The translations under genes were made by a program, and so were the position numbers. This document shows, in pieces, positions 15,454 through 24,741 of a stretch of 28,387 nucleotides of DNA; the first letter of the stretch is position 1; every line of letters starts with the position of its first letter. The notes under the pieces are model-generated. The model made no database searches, had not been told where the DNA came from, and worked only from the letters and a program-made list of their open reading frames with translations. Source of the DNA: Treponema sp. (GTDB taxonomy: Bacteria; Spirochaetota; Spirochaetia; Treponematales; Treponemataceae); the NCBI GenBank assembly GCA_016293645.1, contig JAEDDW010000020.1:1-28387 (forward strand). Reading direction: 5' to 3'.

Positions 15454-16848
15454 CTATTTTCCTACACAAAAACGGCTGAAAATATTTCCAAGAACATCAT
15501 CTGGAGTCACATCGCCGGTTACTTCACCAAGACTGTCCAGAGCATCCTCAAGATCCTGAACAACGGCATCAAGACCATATTCACCGGTCGATGAGATTTC
15601 AAGGGCATGGGTTACACGCTCAAGAGCTTCCTCGACTGATTTTTTCTGACGCTCAGATCCAAGTCCGGCGTGATCGCTTTCCGATCCATTGTCTGAAAGT
15701 ATCATTTCCTTTGTTGCGGCTACAAGTTCCGCAATACCCGTACCTTCCCTAGCAGAAATCTTAACCGTATTTTTCCATGTACCATCTGTTGGAATTACAA
15801 CATTCTGTCCTGCATCACATTTATTGAGGACAAGGATCACCGGCACATTTTTCTGCTCCTTGATATAATCAACATCTTCCGGTGAAATACCGTTACGGCT
15901 GTCGATGAGATACAGGATCACATCTGCATCCTCTGAAAGATCCTTTGTAAGCTCTACACCACGTGCCTCTATGACATCATCAGTTTTTCTAAGCCCTGCG
16001 GTGTCAAAAAGGCGGACCGGAATGCCACCAAAATCAGCATAGCTTTCTATCCAGTCCCGTGTTGTTCCTTCGATATTGCTTACAATGGCCCGCTCTTCTT
16101 TCAGGAGAGTATTAAAGAGGCTTGATTTGCCTGCATTGGTTTTACCGCATAAAACTACGCGGGCACCGTCCTGATACAGCTTCTCACTTTTCCAGGACAA
16201 TTTAAGCTGAGTGAGTTTTTCCTTCATCTCAACAAGAGGTGCGGAATCAAAACAGTCGGCGATGTTTTCCTCGTCTTCAGGATATTCGATTTCAACTTCA
16301 ATGTTTCCAAGGACATCGACGATGCCTTTCTTTATGGAGTCTATGTATTCAAAAAGATTTCCAGAAAGACGACCCACCGCTCTGCCACGACCAGCATCAG
16401 TCTTGCTGTCGATGATTTCTTTAACGGCTTCTGCCTTGGTAAGATCGGTTTTTCCGTTTATGTAGGCACGGAAAGTGTATTCACCGCGTTCCGCCTGTCT
16501 GAAGCCATTTGCCAGCATCAGGTTATATACGGCTGTCACAACGGAAACACCACCATGACAAAAGAATTCCACCATATCTTCTCCAGTAAATGATCTTGGA
16601 GCACGATAGACGGCGGCCATGACTTCATCGATGCGGCAGTTTTCTTTTGGAAGTGATGGATCCACTACCCATCCGTAGACAAGGGTATTGCCCTGAGCTT
16701 CATTCAGGGCCTTTGGACGTGAAAAAATTTTCGATGCAAGCTCGATGGAATTTTTGCCGCTTGCCCTGACGATTCCTATCGCACTTGGAACAAGGGCAGT
16801 AGCAATAGCGGCAATGGGTTCCTCCGGAGTATAACCTGTATTATTCAT
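15454..16848 (-). CDS. mnmE: tRNA uridine-5-carboxymethylaminomethyl(34) GTPase MnmE
   Basis: With MnmG, MnmE modifies the wobble uridine of several tRNAs using formyl-THF chemistry. The 464-residue protein shows the N-terminal THF-binding domain (IAAIATALVPSAIGIVRASG), a helical domain, and an inserted G domain with GKTNAGKSS (G1), TTRDW (G2), DTAG (G3), NKCD (G4). The C-terminus FCVGK carries the catalytic cysteine of the C-[IVL]-G-K motif. Its ATG overlaps the upstream gene by 8 nt, so the two are translationally coupled. The partner mnmG is at 25953-28025 in a separate operon. Confidence 0.95.
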   Translation of the reverse strand: MNNTGYTPEEPIAAIATALVPSAIGIVRASGKNSIELASKIFSRPKALNEAQGNTLVYGWVVDPSLPKENCRIDEVMAAVYRAPRSFTGEDMVEFFCHGGVSVVTAVYNLMLANGFRQAERGEYTFRAYINGKTDLTKAEAVKEIIDSKTDAGRGRAVGRLSGNLFEYIDSIKKGIVDVLGNIEVEIEYPEDEENIADCFDSAPLVEMKEKLTQLKLSWKSEKLYQDGARVVLCGKTNAGKSSLFNTLLKEERAIVSNIEGTTRDWIESYADFGGIPVRLFDTAGLRKTDDVIEARGVELTKDLSEDADVILYLIDSRNGISPEDVDYIKEQKNVPVILVLNKCDAGQNVVIPTDGTWKNTVKISAREGTGIAELVAATKEMILSDNGSESDHAGLGSERQKKSVEEALERVTHALEISSTGEYGLDAVVQDLEDALDSLGEVTGDVTPDDVLGNIFSRFCVGK

Positions 16849-19261
16849 GGTTCACAACCGGGAATGGTTCCACTTTGAGGAAACCATGTTTACTTGGAAC
16901 GGGCTTGTCATAGTCTTCCTGCTCCAGGACCGTATTCCATACTGAAAGCATTTCATCTGAATTGAAAGAACTGGAATAATCTCCAGATGCAACACCGTCC
17001 GTGCTGTCACTGCCGTTTCCCATGCTGAATGCCGGAATGCGTGTCTGCTTTGCAGCTTCATTATGATGCCATGGAGAAAGCACTGAATCTTCTGGATCAG
17101 GACTGATGTCCTCATAGTATCCGCCTGAATTGTTCCAATACATGTATCCTCTGTCTACACCATCGCGGACACCGTAGACTTCACGGCTGACGTAATCCTT
17201 GTCGTAATATTTCCTGTCATAGCGCACTCCCATATAGAAGGCCTGAAGCCATGGACGCACTACGATTCTGTTTCTTCCGATTACAGTATTCCTGTAGGAA
17301 CCGTAGAAGAAAATTCTATAAGGGCGTTCCTCATACGGAGAGTAATCAAGGAAGCTCTGTTCAAAATGCGACGGATAGAACATAGGGCAGATTACATCAA
17401 CATATTCACTCATGAGTTCAACATCCTGGCCTGTTCTTGTTCCGGAACGATACCAACCGTTAGCACCATAGATATCGATTCCGATCGGGGCGTCGATATT
17501 CTTTCTTGCATATGAAAGGAATGAAACAAGAGCGCTTTCCTTATCCATACCTTTGTCCTTCCATCTGTAAGATGCTGATCCCATGTTGATTCCGTCTGTC
17601 GGGAAACGGATATAGTCAAACTGAATTTCGTCAAATCCGCGCTTGATGAGTTCCTTTGCGATCTCAACGTTATATTCCCACACTTCCTCACTGTATGGAT
17701 CAACCCAGTTTTCGTCATAGTAGTTGGCTTTCTGGCCCGTTACAGTTCCGTCCTCGGAAACAATATCTTCATAGCCACGGATTCCAACCCAAGGTGTATT
17801 TGTCTTGTAATTCCAGACGGCATACTTTCCTTTTCCGTAGCCTGCAAGATTTCTGTCCTTGAAAACTACGATGCGGCCGATGAGATAGGTTCCGTCTTTC
17901 TTGAATTCATTCACAAGCTTGTCCACATCGATCTTGTAGACGGTGACTTTTCCTTTTTCCTTGAGGAGAGGACTTTCAGGTTCAAAACGGAGAAGACCAT
18001 AGTCATCCTTCATGTCGATCACAACGGAATTCAATTTGTTGTCGTTTACGATTTTTCTGTACTTTGCGATACCGGCGTCATTTCTCAACTGGTAGACGGA
18101 TGAATAAACTGCTTTCTTTTTGTTTGCGGTCTCTCCCCACGGCGTAAGAATCACATCTGGATTAAGGAGCCACAATTCGTTCAGCTGAAGAGGCGTATCC
18201 AAGCCGCACACAACTTTTGGAATATATGCAGCATTGACAATTGAATGAGCGGCATTCAGCCTGTGTCTCCACGAGGCATAATTTTCAAGTTCCTGGACCT
18301 GACCGTTTTCAAGAGAGAAAGTTCCGAGTTTTCCTAAAGTTGAATAGACGATTTTTGAACCGCTCTGGCACATGCCATCGATGGTGTCTGTCTGTTCTTC
18401 TCCGTGATAGACTTTTTCTCCGCGCTTGTCCTTCCAGTTGAACCTGTAGATGTTCGGAAGGAATGTCTGGGCAAGATAAACTTCCGCAAAATAATTTCCC
18501 TGGTCGTCCTTGCACATCACCGGTAGGATGTCTGAGATTTCATCAACCTGAGTCATGCTTGGCATTGCGGCAAAGCCTGCACTTACATCAACCCAGGCTG
18601 GCTTCTTCGCGTCTGCCCTGTAATAGCTCAAACCATAGATCGGGTGAGACATGAAAACTACAAGTTCGCTGCCGGTGATCGCACCTGACTTGTCATACAC
18701 AGGCATATGGGAAACGGCGACTGCCTTTACACCTGCCGTATATTTGCTTGCCGAACCGATATTCGTCCAGTTCTGTCCGCCATCTCTTGTAAGAAAAACA
18801 GAGTCCTTTGTGGCTGTGACGAGAATATCCGGATTGAATGGATCTGAACCGATATCCTTTAGAAGAGCTGCTTTCTGCTCAAGTTTCTTTTGAAATCCGT
18901 CATAGGATTTTACAGTAAGGAATGGAAGTCCGTTGTTTCTTTCCGTAAACGTCTCAAGGTCCGGCGAGGAAACAACTCCCTTATCAGTAACAAAAAACCA
19001 TCTGGCGCTTGTCTTTAAAATTCTATCAACCTTGCCTTCTGTCCACAACGGTTCCGCAGTTCCGTTGGAAAGGATTTTAAAAAGACCGCTGTCGGTTCCA
19101 AGCAGGAATGGAGTTCCGTCTTTATCCTTTTCCTTGAAGGTTATCTTTTTTTCCGGAAGATTCTCCGGCAACTGGTATAAAGGTTTTGTCTGAGCAAACA
19201 ATGATTCTGATGCTAAAAATGCTGAAAATGCCAAACACAATTTTAAAGAGATAGTTTTCAT
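16841..19261 (-). CDS. Secreted protein with DUF4015 glycosidase-like domain and N-terminal propeller-like region
   Basis: The product (about 806 residues) starts with a signal peptide (KTISLKLCLAFSAFLASESLFAQ). Residues about 40-370 are strand-rich and contain an Asp-box-like LTRDGGQNW near 160, as in BNR/sortilin-type propellers. Residues about 385-725 form a putative glycoside-hydrolase domain (DUF4015): VVIDMKDDYG, then FDEIQFDYIRFP near 545-556, DIYGANGWY and a VICPMFYPSHF strand, consistent with a TIM barrel. The last 80 residues are low in structure. The ATG at 19261 has no clear SD. It lies between the binding lipoprotein gene (45-bp gap) and mnmE (8-nt overlap). The polysaccharide target is unknown. 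Confidence 0.75.
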   Translation of the reverse strand: MKTISLKLCLAFSAFLASESLFAQTKPLYQLPENLPEKKITFKEKDKDGTPFLLGTDSGLFKILSNGTAEPLWTEGKVDRILKTSARWFFVTDKGVVSSPDLETFTERNNGLPFLTVKSYDGFQKKLEQKAALLKDIGSDPFNPDILVTATKDSVFLTRDGGQNWTNIGSASKYTAGVKAVAVSHMPVYDKSGAITGSELVVFMSHPIYGLSYYRADAKKPAWVDVSAGFAAMPSMTQVDEISDILPVMCKDDQGNYFAEVYLAQTFLPNIYRFNWKDKRGEKVYHGEEQTDTIDGMCQSGSKIVYSTLGKLGTFSLENGQVQELENYASWRHRLNAAHSIVNAAYIPKVVCGLDTPLQLNELWLLNPDVILTPWGETANKKKAVYSSVYQLRNDAGIAKYRKIVNDNKLNSVVIDMKDDYGLLRFEPESPLLKEKGKVTVYKIDVDKLVNEFKKDGTYLIGRIVVFKDRNLAGYGKGKYAVWNYKTNTPWVGIRGYEDIVSEDGTVTGQKANYYDENWVDPYSEEVWEYNVEIAKELIKRGFDEIQFDYIRFPTDGINMGSASYRWKDKGMDKESALVSFLSYARKNIDAPIGIDIYGANGWYRSGTRTGQDVELMSEYVDVICPMFYPSHFEQSFLDYSPYEERPYRIFFYGSYRNTVIGRNRIVVRPWLQAFYMGVRYDRKYYDKDYVSREVYGVRDGVDRGYMYWNNSGGYYEDISPDPEDSVLSPWHHNEAAKQTRIPAFSMGNGSDSTDGVASGDYSSSFNSDEMLSVWNTVLEQEDYDKPVPSKHGFLKVEPFPVVNHE

Positions 19262-19305
19262 GTTCAAATTTTCGGCAGCAGAACAAAAAAAATTAGATAA
19301 TCTTT

Positions 19306-20304
19306 TTAGAAGATGCTACTGAAAAATTGATTCTGTCTGGATCTCATGGCTTCATCAACGGCTTTATTGGAATACAAGAAAGTGCTTTCCGTAATGTCTT
19401 TACCGACAAAAGATCTTCCCTTGTTGATTTTTTCAATAAGTTCCCTGATCAATACGCCATTTTCCTTGGAACACTGAACGGCAAAATTCACGATATTTGA
19501 ATTGACCATGCGCCTTATCTGCGGAGTTTCCTCGAAAACAAAAATATAAACGTCTTCTCCAGGCATTTTTCCGTATTTAAAAAGAATATCGATGACTCCA
19601 AGATAATCCTTTTCGGATTCCACAAAGACGGCATCTATGACTTCCTGGTTTTCATACAGTTCGTTCATGAGGAACTTTGCCTTATCATACTCACCGTTAG
19701 TTTCCCTGCGTGAAATGATGTTCCATCCCTTGTTTTTTTCGACGCCTTCGTTAAGGGCCCTCATTCTTTCTCTTGCCGATGTGGTATCGGCGACATCATT
19801 GAAAACACAGATGTTTACATTTGACTTGCCTTTTTCATACAGTTCAAGACATTCAACAGCGGACTTTGCTTCATTGTAGTAATCGCAGTAGACTTCGTGG
19901 ATGATGCTGCAGTTTTCCGAGGGGTCATGCCTGACAGTACCACAGGTAAGGATAACCGGAATTTTTTTCAGGGACAGATTTTCTATTGCATTCTCGAGTC
20001 CATGTTCGCTTACGGGATCGATGATCATAAAATCCACACCCCGGCTCATAATGTTGTAGATGCCTATGACCTGTTCCGTCAGATCGCCGTTGGCACTGAA
20101 TTCTGAAAGGTCATATCTGGGATCATCAGAGAAATTTTCTATTATGGAAAGATTGTTTGAATAGTATGGTTCCGACTGTCTGCCTGAATAGGAGAACCCG
20201 ATTCTGACAGGTCCTTTTCTATTATGTAAAGGCTGACAGGAAACAAACAGAAAAATAAAAAAAGCAGCAGTCAGAAAAAATGATTTTCTCAAAATTATCC
20301 TCAT
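19306..20304 (-). CDS. Periplasmic-binding-protein-like lipoprotein (RbsB-type), orphan
   Basis: The 332-residue product has a hydrophobic leader ending in FLFVSC with Cys23, a relaxed spirochaete-style lipobox, so the mature protein is probably lipid-anchored. The rest is a two-lobe sugar-binding-type fold (Peripla_BP_4): VRIGFSYSGRQ, a FMIIDPVS strand, IPVILTCGT, and a second lobe with DAVFVESEKDYLGVIDIL. No permease or ATPase gene is adjacent, so it could sense rather than transport, like binding proteins tied to chemotaxis or two-component systems. It begins a run with the DUF4015 gene and mnmE. The ATG has a promoter 6 nt upstream and no SD. Confidence 0.75.
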   Translation of the reverse strand: MRIILRKSFFLTAAFFIFLFVSCQPLHNRKGPVRIGFSYSGRQSEPYYSNNLSIIENFSDDPRYDLSEFSANGDLTEQVIGIYNIMSRGVDFMIIDPVSEHGLENAIENLSLKKIPVILTCGTVRHDPSENCSIIHEVYCDYYNEAKSAVECLELYEKGKSNVNICVFNDVADTTSARERMRALNEGVEKNKGWNIISRRETNGEYDKAKFLMNELYENQEVIDAVFVESEKDYLGVIDILFKYGKMPGEDVYIFVFEETPQIRRMVNSNIVNFAVQCSKENGVLIRELIEKINKGRSFVGKDITESTFLYSNKAVDEAMRSRQNQFFSSIF

Positions 20305-20310
20305 GCTGCT

Positions 20311-20339
20311 ATTCTAATAGCATTTGCGCCAAATTTCAA
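20311..20339 (-). promoter_or_regulatory. Promoter of the 20304 lipoprotein gene, leaderless type
   Basis: On the minus strand TTGAAA (20339-20334), 17 nt, TAGAAT (20316-20311), 6 nt, then ATG at 20304. This is among the best matches to the leaderless arrangement in the window. It fills the 55-bp gap after the PTS gene. Confidence 0.65.
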
Positions 20340-20359
20340 TTTTTGAAGAAACCCATCGA

Positions 20360-21424
20360 CTATGAAAGCAAAAGGTCTCTTTCTTTTATCCATCCTGCCT
20401 TACGAAACAACAGTCCAAGTCCCCAAGAAATGAGTCCTGGGAGAACAAAGCAGACAAGAATAAGACCAAGCCAGTTGAAAGCACCAGGAGCTAAAGCTGC
20501 GGCACCATGTTCAACAGCTACAGCGCTTGGATCAAACCAGCCGGAAATTACACCGATCTGACCGACAAGGCCGCAAGTTCCCATGCCGGAAGAAACTGCG
20601 GCACCGTTCATTTCCATCTTGAATACGCATGTTGCAATTGGACCTGTGATGGCGGAAGCCACTACAGGCGGAATCCAGATGCGGGGATTCTTTACGATGT
20701 TAGGCATCTGGAGCATCGATGTTCCAAGTCCCTGGGAAAGAAGTCCGCTCCACTTGTTCTCGCGGAAGCTCATGATTGCAAAACCGACCATCTGTGCGCA
20801 GCAGCCTGCAACGGCGGCACCACCTGCAAGTCCTGTAAGACCAAGGGCAGCACAGATTGCGGCGGAACTTACAGGCAAAGTGAGAAGAATGCCAACGATT
20901 ACGGAAATGATCACACCCATAAGGAATGGCTTGAGTGTTGTCGCCCATACGATAAGGTTTCCAAAGGCAGCGGCACCCTTTCCAATATAACCTGCAAAAA
21001 GAACTGAAAGAAGTGCACCTGCGGCAATCGTAACCAGTGGAGTCACAATGATGTCTACCTTTGTCTTTCTGCTTACAAGCATTCCGGCTTCAGCAGCTGC
21101 AATGGCAATGAGAAGAACTGCAAGAGGTCCACCTGCTCCTCCAGAAACATTTGCGGCACTACCGACAGCAACAAGGGAGAAAAGAACGAGAGGTGAAACC
21201 TGCATTGCAAAACCGATGCCCACTGCCATGGCTGCACCGACTACATGTGGTTCGCCTGCAAAAGTTCCGGCTTTGACAAGAAAATCAAAGACTGGATTTA
21301 CGTCAATGCGAAGAAGCTGCTGCCCCAGAGTCTTGACGATTGTTCCGATAAGGAGGGATGCAAAAAGGCCCTGTGCCATTCCGCCAAGAGCGTCAATAAG
21401 ATAACGCTTTACGTACTTGTTCAT
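20360..21424 (-). CDS. PTS transporter subunit IIC-like membrane protein (EIIC_2 family)
   Basis: The 354-residue polytopic protein carries the well-conserved block with PNIVKNPRIWIPP, SAITGPIAT, FKMEMNGAAVSSGMGTCGLVGQ of the PTS_EIIC_2 family (PF13303 as I recall it). About nine to ten membrane helices are visible. There are no attached or neighbouring IIA or IIB domains or HPr, so sugar phosphorylation by it cannot be inferred and the substrate is unknown. GAGG lies 8 nt before the ATG at 21424. It is divergent from the kinase gene at 21633 and precedes the lipoprotein gene on the same strand, whose own promoter lies between them. Confidence 0.8.
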   Translation of the reverse strand: MNKYVKRYLIDALGGMAQGLFASLLIGTIVKTLGQQLLRIDVNPVFDFLVKAGTFAGEPHVVGAAMAVGIGFAMQVSPLVLFSLVAVGSAANVSGGAGGPLAVLLIAIAAAEAGMLVSRKTKVDIIVTPLVTIAAGALLSVLFAGYIGKGAAAFGNLIVWATTLKPFLMGVIISVIVGILLTLPVSSAAICAALGLTGLAGGAAVAGCCAQMVGFAIMSFRENKWSGLLSQGLGTSMLQMPNIVKNPRIWIPPVVASAITGPIATCVFKMEMNGAAVSSGMGTCGLVGQIGVISGWFDPSAVAVEHGAAALAPGAFNWLGLILVCFVLPGLISWGLGLLFRKAGWIKERDLLLS

Positions 21425-21503
21425 AAACAATACCTCATGAGAAAAATAAAAATGTTCAGGTTGATTTACTTGGTGATGTAGTTGATTGGAGCGGACGTGG
21501 GCT

Positions 21504-21540
21504 CCCTAGGCAGTGGTAGAACTCCATTCTGCCGGCAGTC
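21504..21540. other. Palindromic spacer between the PTS and kinase genes
   Basis: The 208-bp divergent gap 21425-21632 holds a hairpin built on GGCAGTGG and CCATTCTGCC, overlapping the perfect palindrome CTGCCGGCAG. There is no T tract. It could be an operator or a remnant of a repeat. I see no clear promoter for the PTS gene. Confidence 0.3.
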
Positions 21541-21597
21541 ATCTCAAACGTAATTTCTGAATGTAAAATAGCAGAAGATAAGTTTTTTTTCAATTGG

Positions 21598-21626
21598 ATG
21601 ACATTTTGAATTTTTGAATATAAAAT
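21598..21626 (+). promoter_or_regulatory. Promoter of the 21633 kinase gene, leaderless type
   Basis: ATGACA (21598-21603), 17 nt, TAAAAT (21621-21626), 6 nt, then ATG at 21633, with no SD sequence. Confidence 0.6.
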
Positions 21627-21632
21627 AGAATC

Positions 21633-22559
21633 ATGTATCACTTCATAGTAAATCCGGTTTCACAATCAGGAAAAGGTCTCAGACTTTGGCAGAACAAAAT
21701 CGAACCGGAGCTGAAAAAACAGAACATGGAACATTCCGTGGAATTTTCAAAAGAACGCGGTGATGTGACAAACATAGTCACCAGGATCTCATCACAGTCA
21801 AAGAATGAAAAAAACTGCATCATAGTGATTCTTGGCGGCGACGGAACTGTCAACGATGCTGTTCAGGGCATGAAGGATTTTGACAACACAACACTGGCCT
21901 ACATACCGACAGGGTCAAGCAATGACTTTGCACGAGACCTGAAGTTTCCAAGAGACGTGAAAAAAAATCTCCAGAGAATTCTCAAAGCAAAGGAACCGGT
22001 TCTGATGGACATAGGACAGGTTGAAACTGAAAGAGGAACAAGAAGGTTTGCCGTCAGCAGTGGAATTGGATTTGATGGTGCAGTCTGCCAGAAATCAGTC
22101 CACTCAATTCTGAAAAAGAGACTGAATAAAATCGGTCTTGGAAAGCTTACTTATCTTGGAATTGCATTGAACCAGATAATCAACGCGCCAAAAGTGGATG
22201 CCCAGGTTAAATTCTCCGACGGAACTGAACTCCAACTGAAAAACCTTCTGTTCATGGCCGCCATGGTACATAAATACGAAGGCGGTGGATTCAAGTTCTG
22301 CCCAAAAGCTGATGCCTACGACGGTGAACTGGACTTCATCTGTGCAAGCAACAAAACCATTCCTGGAATTCTTGTCGCCCTTCCAACCGCATTTTTTGGA
22401 TTCCATACAATATTCAAAGGGATTGAAATTTATCGTTTCAAGGCAGCGGAAGTAAAAACATCGATTCCTCTATGGCTTCATACTGACGGCGAAGTTGGAT
22501 ACAAGGCCCAGTATCTTGATTTTTCGACATTTGAAAAAAAATTGAAATTCATACTCTAG
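21633..22559 (+). CDS. Diacylglycerol/lipid kinase family protein
   Basis: The 308-residue protein has the DAGK catalytic domain: VNPVSQSGKG at the N-terminus, the nucleotide loop GGDGTVND at 68-75, and PTGSSNDFARD at 92-102. It phosphorylates a lipid such as diacylglycerol in this family (YegS/DgkB-like), returning it to phospholipid synthesis; the actual lipid cannot be told. The C-terminal half is a beta sandwich with GIGFDGAV and the H-T-DGE end (WLHTDGEV). queH follows after 11 nt, so they are probably co-transcribed. The ATG has no SD and is preceded by a promoter. Confidence 0.9.
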   Translation: MYHFIVNPVSQSGKGLRLWQNKIEPELKKQNMEHSVEFSKERGDVTNIVTRISSQSKNEKNCIIVILGGDGTVNDAVQGMKDFDNTTLAYIPTGSSNDFARDLKFPRDVKKNLQRILKAKEPVLMDIGQVETERGTRRFAVSSGIGFDGAVCQKSVHSILKKRLNKIGLGKLTYLGIALNQIINAPKVDAQVKFSDGTELQLKNLLFMAAMVHKYEGGGFKFCPKADAYDGELDFICASNKTIPGILVALPTAFFGFHTIFKGIEIYRFKAAEVKTSIPLWLHTDGEVGYKAQYLDFSTFEKKLKFIL

Positions 22560-22570
22560 ATGAAACTGCA

Positions 22571-23203
22571 ATGAACTATCAGACGGAACTTGAAAAGATC
22601 ATCAAAGGACTCTATGGAAAACCTAAACTGCTTCTGCATGCATGCTGCGGGCCGTGTTCAAGTTATGTAATGGAATACCTTGCGTCAATTTTTGACATTA
22701 CGATTCTGTACTACAACCCGAACATTTATCCTAAGGAAGAATATGAAAGAAGGCTTCAGGAACTGAAGGATTTTCTTCCAAGATTTTCACCTGCCGTTGA
22801 AAACAAAATCAAACTTGTAGAAATGAATTATGATCCGGAAGAATTCTACGGTGCAATCAAAGTTCGTGAAGAACCAGCCATGGCCGACGATCCTGAAAAA
22901 GGCGAAAGGTGCAGAAGATGCTACGAATTCAGATTGAGAAAATCCTACGGCTATGCAGCAGAAAACAAATTCGATTATTTCTGTACTACCCTTTCCATAA
23001 GTCCATTTAAGGATTCCTTAAAGATAAATACTGAAGGCGAAAAGATTGCCTCTGAGAATCCAGCAGGTCCAAAATGGCTTTATTCCGACTTTAAGAAGAA
23101 GAGCGGATTTTTAAGAAGCCTTGAAATCAGCGAAGAGTACGGACTATACCGACAGCAATATTGCGGCTGCGTCTATTCAACAAGAACTGCCGTACCTGAT
23201 TGA
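22571..23203 (+). CDS. queH: Epoxyqueuosine reductase QueH
   Basis: QueH performs the last step of queuosine synthesis, reducing epoxyqueuosine in the tRNA wobble position, and replaces the unrelated QueG. The 210-residue product has the DUF208 pattern: LLHACCGPCS at 21-30, YYNPNIYPKEEYERR, the CRRCYEFRL pair of cysteines, TTLSISPFKD, and a final CGC. These cysteines hold the iron-sulfur cluster and catalytic metal in the family. Length is normal. No other queuosine gene is in the window. No SD is visible before the ATG at 22571; coupling to the upstream kinase gene (11-nt gap) is likely. Confidence 0.93.
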   Translation: MNYQTELEKIIKGLYGKPKLLLHACCGPCSSYVMEYLASIFDITILYYNPNIYPKEEYERRLQELKDFLPRFSPAVENKIKLVEMNYDPEEFYGAIKVREEPAMADDPEKGERCRRCYEFRLRKSYGYAAENKFDYFCTTLSISPFKDSLKINTEGEKIASENPAGPKWLYSDFKKKSGFLRSLEISEEYGLYRQQYCGCVYSTRTAVPD

Positions 23204-23214
23204 GTTTTTTCTAT

Positions 23215-23242
23215 TTTCCATTCAACAAATGAACAGTATAAT
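23215..23242 (+). promoter_or_regulatory. Promoter of the HD-GYP gene, leaderless type
   Basis: TATAAT at 23237-23242 is followed after 6 nt by ATG at 23249. The -35 is weak: TTTCCA at 23215-23220 with a 16-nt spacer. No SD lies before the ATG. Confidence 0.5.
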
Positions 23243-23248
23243 GTTTTT

Positions 23249-24739
23249 ATGACACTATCAGGAAAAACAATATTCTCTATCGCAACACTCTACGGAGTAA
23301 TTGTTGCTGCAGGCAATGTCATCGGCGTTGTAATTCCAAACATTTTTACCAGCAACGATTTGACCAATGGTGAAATAGACGGTTGGCTTAATTTTTTGCA
23401 CAACAGTCCTACCAGCAACTGGACACAATACCTGGCTTTTGCCGTACCATCAATTCTTTGCACACTCTATGCTTTTTTACCAAAAGAAAAGAGATTCAGC
23501 CATTTCATAAACCTTCCGATTGCCTATTCGACCATCGGGATATCAGGTTGGATTTCCTATTTCATACTGGAACTGTTCTACATCAGATTTGCAATCAGTC
23601 AGGGATATGTTTTTAATGTTGCAGATGTTTTAAAAACTTCAATTTTGAATCTTGTACTAGAAGCAACAGTAACCTTTTCCCTTTCTTTTTTTATAACCGA
23701 AACAATCCACAGGAAATATATACTTCCAAAATATTTTTCAGAAGGAAACCTTTCGCAATACACAGGAACAAAATATCCAAAGGTAAGGTTCCTCTTTATT
23801 GTTAACTATGTTTCTGTAACTTTATTTCCAGTCATATTCCTTTCAACACTGATCCTTTCTCTGCAGAAAAGATTTGGTATTTCCATCGACATGAAATCTT
23901 TGTACATACTTATCGTAATCCTCGTAATCGGGATTGCAATTTCTGTTCTGCTCAATACTTATTTTTCAAAGCCACTTGAAAAAATCAAAGGCCGCATTGA
24001 AAAAATCAAGGAAGGCGATTATACATCAAAGATAGATTTTGTTGCCAACGATTCCTTTGGCGAGCTTGCAGATACCCTCAATGACATGACGGAATCCATC
24101 GAATCAAAGACAAAGAAAATTTTTGAAATACAGAATTCCATCATCGAAGGGATGGCAGCCATGGTTGAAAGCCGCGACAATTCAACCGGAGGCCACATCA
24201 AGAGAACAAGTTCCTGCGTAAAGATTTTTGCAGAACACCTTAAGACAGTTTCTGAATACAAGGACATTCCTGAAAGCTTCTATAATGCAGTAATCAAGGC
24301 AGCTCCTATGCACGACCTTGGTAAAATTGCAGTTGACGATGCAATCCTAAGAAAACCCGGAAAATTTACAGATGAAGAATACGAAAAAATGAAGGCCCAT
24401 TCTGCAGAAGGAGCAAGAATTGTTGAAAATGTTTTAAGTTCTGTTGAGGACCTTGAATTCAAAAAAATTGCAATCAATGTTGCCCACTACCATCACGAAA
24501 AATGGAACGGCCAAGGATATCCAGAAAAAATTTCCCGCACTGACATTCCTCTGGAAGCAAGGATCATGGCTCTGGCTGATGTTTTTGATGCTTTGGTCAG
24601 CAAGAGATGCTACAAGGAGAATTTTTCATTCGACAAGGCATTCCAGATTATCGAAGAAGATTTGGGAACACACTTTGATCCAGTCCTCGGACTTGAATTC
24701 ATAAAGTGCCGTCCTGAATTGGAAAAATTGTACAGCTAA
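23249..24739 (+). CDS. Membrane HD-GYP domain protein (probable c-di-GMP phosphodiesterase)
   Basis: The 496-residue protein has about six TM helices (roughly 5-27, 60-77, 90-115, 128-150, 178-205, 217-237), a HAMP-like linker at about 238-290 and a HD-GYP domain at 295-490. The metal set appears intact: H316 (GGH), H355-D356 (MHDLGK), H384, H413 and H416, D444, with GYP at 423-425. HD-GYP enzymes degrade c-di-GMP or related dinucleotides. The N-terminal six-helix part is not a classic periplasmic sensor; it may sense a membrane signal. It follows queH by 45 bp and has its own promoter. Convergent with the Gx transporter gene. Confidence 0.9.
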   Translation: MTLSGKTIFSIATLYGVIVAAGNVIGVVIPNIFTSNDLTNGEIDGWLNFLHNSPTSNWTQYLAFAVPSILCTLYAFLPKEKRFSHFINLPIAYSTIGISGWISYFILELFYIRFAISQGYVFNVADVLKTSILNLVLEATVTFSLSFFITETIHRKYILPKYFSEGNLSQYTGTKYPKVRFLFIVNYVSVTLFPVIFLSTLILSLQKRFGISIDMKSLYILIVILVIGIAISVLLNTYFSKPLEKIKGRIEKIKEGDYTSKIDFVANDSFGELADTLNDMTESIESKTKKIFEIQNSIIEGMAAMVESRDNSTGGHIKRTSSCVKIFAEHLKTVSEYKDIPESFYNAVIKAAPMHDLGKIAVDDAILRKPGKFTDEEYEKMKAHSAEGARIVENVLSSVEDLEFKKIAINVAHYHHEKWNGQGYPEKISRTDIPLEARIMALADVFDALVSKRCYKENFSFDKAFQIIEEDLGTHFDPVLGLEFIKCRPELEKLYS

Positions 24740-24741
24740 TT

